From CAZEJK01 sp964512045 (GTDB lineage Bacteria > Acidobacteriota > Thermoanaerobaculia > Thermoanaerobaculales > Sulfomarinibacteraceae), in assembly GCA_964512045.1 (NCBI GenBank), contig CAZEJK010000177.1, positions 1 through 10,568 on the forward strand: a stretch of 10,568 bases of DNA, written 5' to 3'. The translations under genes were made by a program, and so were the position numbers. Under the pieces are notes generated by a model. That model had not been told where the DNA came from. It ran no database searches and worked only from the letters and a program-made list of their open reading frames with translations. Positions 1 to 6,124 of the stretch are shown here, piece after piece; the first letter of the stretch is position 1; every line of letters starts with the position of its first letter.

Positions 1-1
1 T

Positions 2-1828
2 GCGGTACCGATCGCCCTGGTGGGCGTCTCGCAGGATGGCGTCCTGCTGGGGGCGGGCATCACGGACGAAACCGGGACAGCGACCTTCCCGATCGATGCG
101 CCGTCCGCGGGCTCCGATCTGCTGGTGCGGGTAACGGCCCATAATCACCTTCCGGTCGATGAAATGGTCTTGGTCGCAGCCGGCTCTGACGGCGTCGTGG
201 TCTTGGACAGCGGTCGTTACCGGTGCGGCTCGACGGTCACCATCGACGTCTTCGACAACGATCTGGATGGTATGGCGGGCGTGGATGTGTCGCTGGCAGC
301 CTCGCCGTCCGGTGGGAGCGTGCCTGTGACCCTGTCGCCGGTTGCTGGCGATGTCGTGAGGTTTCAGGGAGCGGCGGTGCTGGGGATAGACCTCGTGGGT
401 GCCGATGGCGACACGTTGGCGGTGACCTATGTCGACGCTGACGATGGCGCCGGCGGGGTCGACGTGCCCAAGACGGACACCGCCACTCTCGACTGTGCGG
501 GCCCTGTCATCTCCAATGTCGCGGTTGCCACGACCCACGAGTCGGTGACTGTGACCTATACCACGGACGAGCCGGCGACGACCGTGGTGCGTTGGGGTAC
601 TGCACGACCGCCGGCAAACGAGGAGAGCAGTCCCGCTCTGGTCACGGATCACGAGGTGGTCNNNNNNNNNNTCGACGGGCTCGCAGCTTGCGTGCGCCAC
701 TGGTTCGAGGTGCAGGCGGAGGATACCCTGGGGAACGCCTCCGGGGACGACAACAGTGGGGGGTACTACACGGCGGATACTGCAGGTTGGGACATCGTGA
801 TATCCGAGAGTCTCGACACTGATCCTGGGTGGACAATCGACAACGGCGACGAGTCGATTGGTTGGGAGTACGGGGTTCCGCTTGGTCAGGGCGGAGCCTA
901 TGGGGGTCCGGACCCGAGCTCCGGAGCCACAGGGACCAACGTGTACGGGGTCAATCTTGCTGGCGACTATCCCAGCAACCTGAACGAAGACGAGCTGACG
1001 CTCACCATGCCATCGATCGACTGCTCGGAGATCGAGAGTCTGCAGCTTCGCTTTGCTCGCTGGCTTGGTGTGGAGCAGCCGATCTATGACCACGCCCGAA
1101 TCCAGGTTTCGACCGATGGTGGAGGGAGCTGGTCGGAGCTCTGGGTCAACGATGGGACGATCACCGATAGCGCCTGGACAGAAAAGACGTACGACTTGAC
1201 CACGCTTGCTGGAGGTCAGAGCGACGTTCGAGTTCGATGGACCCAGGGCGATAGCGACGGATACTGGCAGTACTGTGGCTGGAACATCGACGATGTGGTC
1301 GTGGAGGGTGCGGTGCCGTGTATCATCTGCTCCGATCCGCCAACCTGGACGTCGGGTTCGGGTGTCACCGGAGTGACGGACATGGACGGCTGCCCGGTGA
1401 GCGGCTTCACCGTGACCTGGAGCGAGGCGACGTCCACGTGTGCGTCGGAGATCCTCTACGACGTGTGGATCCAGCACGGAACGACGGTTGACCTCATGCA
1501 GCCGCCGACGTTCCGGGGCGTGACTGACACCGAGATCGACGTTCTTGGAGTCACCCCTGGACAGAGCTACGCTGTGGCGGTGCGGGCCGTGGATGAGTTC
1601 GGTAACACCGACACCAACACGACGGTCGAGGTCATCGCTCCCACTGGCGGGATGTCCGGCGACGTGGACGGTAACGCCACCTGCGACGGCCTCGACACCA
1701 CCGAGCTGCTGAACCACCTGTTCACCGGCGCTGTCGTCGGCGGCGAGGCGGACGTCGACTGCTCTGGGACGGTGGATGCCGGCGATGTGATCTGTCTGCC
1801 GATCTTCGAGGGCAACGGGCTGTACTGA
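2..1828 (+). CDS. C-terminal part of a secreted gingipain-like (C25 family) modular protein with fibronectin and dockerin domains (5' partial)
   Basis: The frame is open from base 2 with no start codon needed, so the gene enters from the left and its N-terminus and any catalytic domain lie outside the window. About nt 2-184 encode an Ig-like domain. Its SQDGVLLGAG, GTATF and HNHLPV stretches match the domain after the catalytic unit in gingipains (there SKDGVLYGTG ... NYLPV). Next come a beta-sandwich of unknown type (nt 185-499), a fibronectin-like domain with TTDEPATT and WFEVQAED (500-781, containing the N gap), a MAM/immune-inhibitor-like jelly roll with STDGGGSW and GWNIDDVVVEG (782-1321), a second fibronectin type III domain (1322-1648) and a type I dockerin (1649-1825). 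The dockerin has two calcium loops of pattern D-x-D-x-N/S-x3-D-x2-D, at nt 1661-1696 and 1751-1786. Protease identity is inference from the first domain. Secretion is inferred from the module types. A terminator follows directly. Confidence 0.82.
   Translation, partial: AVPIALVGVSQDGVLLGAGITDETGTATFPIDAPSAGSDLLVRVTAHNHLPVDEMVLVAAGSDGVVVLDSGRYRCGSTVTIDVFDNDLDGMAGVDVSLAASPSGGSVPVTLSPVAGDVVRFQGAAVLGIDLVGADGDTLAVTYVDADDGAGGVDVPKTDTATLDCAGPVISNVAVATTHESVTVTYTTDEPATTVVRWGTARPPANEESSPALVTDHEVVXXXXDGLAACVRHWFEVQAEDTLGNASGDDNSGGYYTADTAGWDIVISESLDTDPGWTIDNGDESIGWEYGVPLGQGGAYGGPDPSSGATGTNVYGVNLAGDYPSNLNEDELTLTMPSIDCSEIESLQLRFARWLGVEQPIYDHARIQVSTDGGGSWSELWVNDGTITDSAWTEKTYDLTTLAGGQSDVRVRWTQGDSDGYWQYCGWNIDDVVVEGAVPCIICSDPPTWTSGSGVTGVTDMDGCPVSGFTVTWSEATSTCASEILYDVWIQHGTTVDLMQPPTFRGVTDTEIDVLGVTPGQSYAVAVRAVDEFGNTDTNTTVEVIAPTGGMSGDVDGNATCDGLDTTELLNHLFTGAVVGGEADVDCSGTVDAGDVICLPIFEGNGLY
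662..671. other. Assembly gap (10 N) inside the secreted-protein gene
   Basis: Ten undetermined bases lie within the first fibronectin-like domain. The reading frame is the same on both sides (HEVV before, DGLAACVRHWFEV after). In related domains this turn is normally only a few residues long, so the gap length is probably close to correct, although the residues are unknown. Confidence 0.97.
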
Positions 1829-1855
1829 TCGGTTTGCGTGCACGGGCTGACTACG

Positions 1856-1888
1856 GGCGGAGGCAGTCGGCCTCCGCCTGGTTTCTTC
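1856..1888 (+). terminator. Rho-independent terminator after the secreted-protein gene
   Basis: A perfect 9-bp stem, GGCGGAGGC (1856-1864) pairing with GCCTCCGCC (1870-1878), encloses the 5-base loop AGTCG. It is followed by the T-rich stretch TGGTTTCTTC. It starts 27 bases after the stop codon at 1826-1828, a normal place for an intrinsic terminator. The T-tract is imperfect. It should separate this transcript from the small gene starting at 1943. Confidence 0.72.
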
Positions 1889-1942
1889 GCAGGCTCTGCT
1901 GTGCGTGGGCTCAGGCCGGGTAGACTGTGCCTGGAGGTCGCC

Positions 1943-2394
1943 ATGGAGATTCCAGCCGCCCTGACGATCGCGTGCGGAGTGCTTGCTGCGCTGGTCGGTG
2001 CCGTGGGCATGATCCACGCCACAACGCCGACCGGGCTGAGCGCGGCCGAGGCTGAGCTGTGGGCCACGGAGGAGGCGTTCGCTTCGACCATGGCGGGCCG
2101 GGATCACGAGGCGTTCTCCGGGTTCCTCGACCCGGAGACGGTGTTCTGTACCGGAACGACGACCCTGCGCGGTCGAGCCGCAGTGGCAACGGCGTGGCAG
2201 CGGTACTTCGAGGCCGACGAGGCGCCGTTCTCCTGGGCGCCGGAGGTGGTGGCGGTGCTGGAGTCCGGCCAGCTCGGGAGACCTCCGGGCCGATCTTCGA
2301 TCCCGACGGCGATCGGATCGGTACGTTCAACTCAGTGTGGCGTCGCGCTGCCGACGGTCGCTGGCGGATTGTCTTCGATCGCGGCTGTCCGTAG
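1943..2394 (+). pseudogene. DUF4440/SnoaL-like (NTF2-fold) exported protein, interrupted by a 1-base frameshift
   Basis: The ATG at 1943 has the strong ribosome site GGAGG (1933-1937) five bases upstream. The first frame encodes a hydrophobic N-terminus (LTIACGVLAALVGAVGMIHA, probable signal peptide), then AELWATEEAFASTMAGRDHEAF, FLDPETVFC, LRGRAAVATAWQRYF and APFSW. That is the layout of DUF4440/SnoaL-like proteins. After GQLG at 2276-2278 this frame becomes unrelated sequence running to 2560. The conserved ending (TSGPIFDPDGDRIGTFNS, VWRR, WRIVFDRGCP, stop at 2392-2394) continues in the next frame from 2281. One base is missing between about 2276 and 2280, beside a GGG run. Restoring it gives a protein of 150 aa, normal for the family. 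The break could be a true mutation or a draft-assembly error. The family includes enzymes and binding proteins, and no specific substrate can be inferred. Confidence 0.8.
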
Positions 2395-2581
2395 GACTCG
2401 GTGCCGGGCTTCACAGTGCCGCGGCCGGGCGTCCCCCGGCGTAGCCGCGGCGGGAGGCGATGCCGGGCTGTCGGCAACCGGAGCAGGGACCGGATCAGTG
2501 TCGGGGTGGCGCCGGGACGGGAGCCTCCAGACCTTCCGTAGTCTCGTGTCCGTGTCGTAGCGCTGGCTTCGCGGCTCGGTG
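2395..2581. other. Intergenic spacer between convergent genes, with a GC-rich stem-loop
   Basis: This 187-base spacer separates the convergent DUF4440-like gene and acyltransferase gene. It contains a strong inverted repeat, GCCGCGGC at 2418-2425 and again at 2444-2451 (each also self-palindromic), with a nested CCGGG/CCCGG pairing at 2425-2429 and 2435-2439. No T-tract follows on either strand, so it is not a standard intrinsic terminator. It might still slow or end transcription from both sides. No convincing small gene is seen here. The open frame that crosses it is only the out-of-frame tail of the broken gene. Confidence 0.5.
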
Positions 2582-3550
2582 CTACGGGCTGGGTCCTCCG
2601 TAGCGCGGGTTCTGGTGCCGCTGATCGATGAGGGCGTTGAGGCGGCACATGAGGTCGAAGGTGAGCCGTTCGAAGGTGGGCCGGTACGTCTCGGCTTCCG
2701 GGGTGAACGGAGTGAACGGACCGATCTCCCCGGGTTCGAGAAGATCGCGTGGGTCGTACGGCTCGCCAAACCGGTAGGTGACGGCGCCCCTCCGCGCGAT
2801 CGGGAGGTTGTAGGGGTAGACCAGATCCGAGTTGGAGCAGCCGACCGGCAGCACGCGTCGCCCCATGGCCAGCGCGAACTGGATCAGCCCGATCCGGCCG
2901 ATGCCGAGCTGCACCGTTCTCGTCCCCTCCGGGAACACGATCAGATGCAGCCGGTGCTCGTCCATCGCCCGCAGGGTGAACTCGAGACATCGGTCCATGG
3001 TCACCTGGAACTGCTCGCGAACAGCCTCCAGGAGTGGTCTGCGACCGGGAACATCCGGCGCCTGAACCGTTGTCTGCAGGGCATCGCGGGCCGCAGGCTC
3101 GAGGTCCGGATCGTCGAGGCGACGACGGCCGTCGATGACGTCCCGCACCGGTCGGTACAGCTCCGGCGGGATCCGGCGACCAACGTGGGCTCGGTAGAGC
3201 TCCTCGAGCATGTGGCCGGTGGATGGCAGCGGGATGTTGTTGGTGGCGAGCAGAGCCCATGCCACCGCGCTGTTCTGAAAGTACTTTCCCTTGACCCACG
3301 CGGCCAGCCGCGGCCAGGTCGGGTTGCGGAACAGATACTCCATGAGCGGGAGGTAGTTGTACCGGTCGGTGTGGTTCATGGCGACGATCAGGGTCTCGCC
3401 GCCGGCCTTCGGCAGGCGCTCGAGACCGTGGAGATCGAGCCGGACACCGGAGATGAGGTAGTTGGGCCGGATGATGCAGGTGGCGATCGACCACTCGGTG
3501 AGGTTGTGTGGCTTGAGGTGGAGGCGGTCGTACAGGGCGAGATCGATCAC
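2582..3550 (-). CDS. 1-acyl-sn-glycerol-3-phosphate acyltransferase-like protein (PlsC/LPLAT family)
   Basis: This is a membrane-associated acyltransferase expected to move an acyl chain onto a lysophospholipid or related acceptor. The chosen GTG start at 3550 has GAGG 5-6 bases upstream and gives 322 aa. An ATG at 3631 would add 27 Arg-rich residues but has no ribosome site. Family blocks in order are NHTDRYNYLP (block I, residues 59-68), KGKYF...NNIPL (block II region, 88-108), IVFPEGTRT (block III, 204-212) and VLPVG (block IV, 233-237). The usual HX4D catalytic pair reads H60-X4-N65 here, so Asp is replaced by Asn. About 95 residues, partly Arg/Asp-rich and helical-looking, separate blocks II and III, more than in compact PlsC enzymes. 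It stands alone on the minus strand, divergent from the GGT operon. The family call is firm. Activity and substrate are uncertain because of the Asn. Confidence 0.82.
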   Translation of the reverse strand: MIDLALYDRLHLKPHNLTEWSIATCIIRPNYLISGVRLDLHGLERLPKAGGETLIVAMNHTDRYNYLPLMEYLFRNPTWPRLAAWVKGKYFQNSAVAWALLATNNIPLPSTGHMLEELYRAHVGRRIPPELYRPVRDVIDGRRRLDDPDLEPAARDALQTTVQAPDVPGRRPLLEAVREQFQVTMDRCLEFTLRAMDEHRLHLIVFPEGTRTVQLGIGRIGLIQFALAMGRRVLPVGCSNSDLVYPYNLPIARRGAVTYRFGEPYDPRDLLEPGEIGPFTPFTPEAETYRPTFERLTFDLMCRLNALIDQRHQNPRYGGPSP

Positions 3551-3663
3551 GCGTCCCTCGCAAGAGCTGGTGTTCCTGCGCGTCCCACGGCCATAGTGTA
3601 CCGCGACCCGATGTGGAGCCCTGCGATCCATCCGAGAGAGCGTCTCGGTCTCCGGCGATGATG

Positions 3664-3679
3664 CTTCGAGCTTTCGAAG
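3664..3679. repeat. Perfect 6-bp dyad, candidate operator
   Basis: CTTCGA (3664-3669), spacer GCTT, then TCGAAG (3674-3679) form a perfect inverted repeat. It lies 20 bases before the -10 box of the GGT operon and covers most of the expected -35 position. That placement suits an activator or repressor site. No T-run follows and the stem is short, so a transcription terminator is unlikely. Function is inference from position. Confidence 0.4.
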
Positions 3680-3696
3680 ATGTGCCGGTCATGAGT

Positions 3697-3712
3697 TGCT
3701 ACACTCATCGGC
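3697..3712 (+). promoter_or_regulatory. Putative extended -10 promoter giving a leaderless GGT operon transcript
   Basis: TGC followed by TACACT (3700-3705) matches the extended -10 form TGn-TAnnnT. Transcription would be expected to begin about seven bases after the hexamer, at or next to the A of the ATG at 3713. No Shine-Dalgarno sequence precedes that ATG, which agrees with a leaderless mRNA. No good -35 hexamer is seen 16-18 bases upstream. Confidence 0.45.
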
Positions 3713-5455
3713 ATGAACGGAGCTCGCTCTGCCCGTTGGTGCTCGTTGATTCTTGCCCTTGTCCTGTGTCCACTGGTATGGGGCGCCAGCTTTCCACCGG
3801 TATCCGGTCACGGCGGTGCGGTAGCCTCGGCGGCGCCGGCTGCAACCGCGGCCGGGCTCGAGATCCTCTCAGCCGGTGGCACTGCGGCCGATGCCGCCGT
3901 GGCGACAGCGCTGGCGTTGGCGGTGGTGCATCCACAGGCCGGGAACCTCGGCGGCGGCGGCTTTGCAGTGGTCCGCTTCGGCGACGAGGTGGCGGCGTTG
4001 GACTTTCGCGAGACGGCGCCCGACGCAGCCACGCGGGAGATGTTCCTCGACGGTGAGGGGGAGCCGGTTCCAAGACGGTCGCTTGTCGGCGCGCTGGCTG
4101 CGGGGGTGCCGGGCTCGCCCGCAGGGCTGCATGCTCTGCACGACCGGTACGGTGCCTTACCCTGGGCGACGGTTGTGGCGCCGGCGCTTCGTCTGGCCCG
4201 CGATGGGTTTGTTGTGACCCGGCGTCTGCACGAGTCGCTGGCACAGCCGCGAGTCGCAGAGCTGCTCGAGCAGTTTCCCGAGGCGCGTGCGGTGTGGCTG
4301 CCGGAAGGAGCGGCGCCGGCCGCGGGTACGGTTCTCCAGCTGCCGGACCTGGCGGCGACTCTGGCGGCGTACGCCGAGCAGGGCCCCCGAGCGATCACGC
4401 ACGGCCGTGTTGCGGCGGCAATCGAGGCTGCCAGCGAGCGGTACGGCGGTGTTCTGACGGCTGCGGACCTGAGGGCCTATGCGCCAGTGTGGCGGGAGCC
4501 GGTGCGGTTCCGGGTCGGTGAGTGGAACGCGGTCTCCATGCCATTACCGTCGTCTGGCGGGATCATCCTGGCGGAGACGTTCGAGATGCTGCGGCGGCTG
4601 GGATGGGCCGAGACGCCGCGGTTCGGTGCCGACAGGATCCACCTGCTTGCCGAGACCTGGCGGAGAGTGTATGCGGACCGGTTCCTGCTCGGTGATCCGT
4701 CGACCACCGAGGCTGATGCCAGCGAGCTGCTGGATCTGCGCTGGCTGGCGCTGCGAGCAGGGCAGATCGACCGTACCCGCGCAATGCCCTCGAGCAGGGT
4801 CCGGCCGTTCCCCACCGAGGAGATGGCAACGGAGTCGACGGAGACGACGCATCTATCTGTTGTCGACGGTTTCGGCAACGCCGTGAGCCTGACGACGACC
4901 TTGAACGGTTCCTACGGCAGCGGGGTTCTGGTGCCGGGCGCCGGATTCTTCCTGAACAACGAGATGGACGACTTTGCCGCCAAGCCGGGCTGCCCGAACC
5001 TGTACGGTCTCATTCAGGGTGAGGCCAACGCCGTTCGGCCAGGCAAGCGGATGCTGTCCTCGATGTCGCCGACGGTGCTCTGGCGTGACGACGGCGATGG
5101 GGTGATGGCAGTGGGCTCGCCGGGAGGCTCGAGGATTCCGACGTCGACTGGCCAGGTGATTCTCAACGTGGTGGTCGATGGAGACGATCTCCAGGCTGCG
5201 GTAAACCGGCCGCGGGTCCACCACCAATGGCTGCCGGACGAGATCGTCCTCGAGCGGGACGCTGTGTCACCGGAGACTCGGGCCGAGCTGGTGCGACGGG
5301 GCCACGCCGTGCGCACCGTCGAGGCGATGTGCGAGGTGTGTGCCGTGGCGCGGATGGGGGACGGCGCTTGTGTGGCGGCAGCGGATCCTCGCGGCCCCGG
5401 AGCTGCCGGCGTTGTGTCGCCTTCGAAAGGCGTCGTGTCGGGAGGACGACCATGA
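3713..5455 (+). CDS. ggt: Gamma-glutamyltransferase / glutathione hydrolase, exported
   Basis: This is an Ntn-hydrolase that removes or transfers the gamma-glutamyl group of glutathione and related compounds, normally in the periplasm after self-cleavage into two subunits. The protein is 580 aa, the usual family length. It opens with a signal peptide (basic MNGARSAR, then a hydrophobic core to about residue 25). Visible motifs, with E. coli equivalents from memory, are DFRETAP with R99 (Arg114), TTHLSVVD with nucleophile T378 (Thr391), TLNGSYG with N398 (Asn411), NNEMDDF with D420 (Asp433), MLSSMSPT with S449-S450 (Ser462-463) and GSPGGSRI with G471-G472 (oxyanion site). The lid loop before MLSSM, with NLYGL and its gating Tyr, is present, so this looks like a classic GGT rather than a lid-less variant. 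All key residues are kept. It heads the operon, probably leaderless, and its stop overlaps the next start by ATGA. Confidence 0.95.
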   Translation: MNGARSARWCSLILALVLCPLVWGASFPPVSGHGGAVASAAPAATAAGLEILSAGGTAADAAVATALALAVVHPQAGNLGGGGFAVVRFGDEVAALDFRETAPDAATREMFLDGEGEPVPRRSLVGALAAGVPGSPAGLHALHDRYGALPWATVVAPALRLARDGFVVTRRLHESLAQPRVAELLEQFPEARAVWLPEGAAPAAGTVLQLPDLAATLAAYAEQGPRAITHGRVAAAIEAASERYGGVLTAADLRAYAPVWREPVRFRVGEWNAVSMPLPSSGGIILAETFEMLRRLGWAETPRFGADRIHLLAETWRRVYADRFLLGDPSTTEADASELLDLRWLALRAGQIDRTRAMPSSRVRPFPTEEMATESTETTHLSVVDGFGNAVSLTTTLNGSYGSGVLVPGAGFFLNNEMDDFAAKPGCPNLYGLIQGEANAVRPGKRMLSSMSPTVLWRDDGDGVMAVGSPGGSRIPTSTGQVILNVVVDGDDLQAAVNRPRVHHQWLPDEIVLERDAVSPETRAELVRRGHAVRTVEAMCEVCAVARMGDGACVAAADPRGPGAAGVVSPSKGVVSGGRP

Positions 5456-6114
5456 GTGCGTCGCGGTTTCGTCTGTTGCAGCGGCTGGCAGAGGATCACG
5501 AGCTGGAGGATCGGCTCACCGGAGCGCTGTTTGCATGGCAGCTGGAGCACCGCCAGCAGCGGGGTGCGTGCGATGATCTGATCGCCGTGCTCGAGGTTGT
5601 TCGGATGTGGACCGACAGGCACCATCAGCGCGAGGAGGTGCTCTTTACGGCTCTGGTCGAGCAGGCGGAGGTTCCGGGTGACCGCGGACCACTGCCCGTG
5701 CTCCGCGACGAGCACGAGCGTCTCGACAGCGAGGTGCGGGCGGTGGAGAAAGCCGCTCGAGCAGGCGCCGACGCCGAGGCGCTCGCAGAGGCGCTTGCCA
5801 GCCACTGCAGGCTGCGCTGGGAGCACCTGGACAAGGAGCAAGGAGTGCTCCTTCCCGAAGCGGAGCAACGGCTGCGCAGGGAGGGCGTACGGCAGCTGGA
5901 CGTTCCGCCGGAGCTGGGAGCTTCTGGGGAGGAGCGTTTGGTGGGGCAGCTGGAGACGTTCATCGAGCAGTTCCCTCCGGTTCAGGACCCGGAGCTGGTG
6001 CGCGGGGAAGGCTGCGTCGTGTGCCGGGAGTTCACGGTGCGCTGCTCGGGGATCGAGCACGAGTGGTGGACGGACTGGGAGTGGGCCGAGATCCGCGCCC
6101 GTATGCAGGGGTAA
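5452..6114 (+). CDS. HHE/hemerythrin-like diiron protein with a C-terminal Cys- and Trp-rich tail
   Basis: This is a 220-aa soluble protein with no signal peptide, so probably cytoplasmic. The ATG at 5452 overlaps the GGT stop and has GGAGG at 5441-5445, so translation is likely coupled. Residues 1-140 form a four-helix hemerythrin-like domain: DHELEDRL (H16), RHHQREEVLF (H58, E62), DEHERLD (H88) and WEHLDKEQGVLLPEAE (H125, E129). This order H, HxxxE, H, HxxxE resembles the four-His/two-Glu diiron site of YtfE/RIC repair proteins. It differs from the five-His oxygen carriers. The YtfE N-terminal ScdA domain is absent. After a linker, residues 185-220 hold CVVC (188-191), C198 and an aromatic stretch, HEWWTDWEW, unusual for the family and perhaps a metal or redox site. 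Roles in iron, oxygen, nitric oxide or peroxide handling are all possible. The family assignment is good and the exact role is unknown. Confidence 0.82.
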   Translation: MSASRFRLLQRLAEDHELEDRLTGALFAWQLEHRQQRGACDDLIAVLEVVRMWTDRHHQREEVLFTALVEQAEVPGDRGPLPVLRDEHERLDSEVRAVEKAARAGADAEALAEALASHCRLRWEHLDKEQGVLLPEAEQRLRREGVRQLDVPPELGASGEERLVGQLETFIEQFPPVQDPELVRGEGCVVCREFTVRCSGIEHEWWTDWEWAEIRARMQG

Positions 6115-6124
6115 CCTCCGAGCG

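Larger units (their letters stand above)
3551..3712. promoter_or_regulatory. Divergent intergenic control region between plsC-like gene and GGT operon
   Basis: These 162 bases separate divergent starts. On the minus side, TACACTAT (reading 3600 down to 3593) is a -10-like box about 43 bases before the GTG start, without a recognisable -35. On the plus side there is an extended -10 at 3697-3705 and a 16-base dyad at 3664-3679, listed separately. No coding region is supported here if the GTG start at 3550 is right. Confidence 0.45.

Noticed and set aside
2418..2451. GC-rich hairpin as a bidirectional intrinsic terminator
   Set aside because: No T-tract follows on either strand, so it is recorded only as a stem-loop in the spacer.
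2282..2560. Tail of the frame from 1943 read straight on to 2560 as a real C-terminus
   Set aside because: The sequence after 2281 in this frame is Arg/Ser/Gly-rich without conservation, while the next frame carries the conserved DUF4440-type ending.
3551..3631. N-terminal extension of the acyltransferase to the ATG at 3631
   Set aside because: No ribosome site before that ATG, the added residues are Arg-rich without motifs, and the GTG at 3550 has a proper GAGG upstream.
2579..3661. Plus-strand frame of 360 codons antisense to the acyltransferase
   Set aside because: The minus strand carries clear PlsC motifs, while this antisense frame shows none and has biased composition.
1911..3692. 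Long open frame on the minus strand (593 codons) across the broken gene and the acyltransferase
   Set aside because: It overlaps the acyltransferase in another frame, is Arg/Pro/Ser-rich without family motifs, and is explained by GC-rich codon bias.
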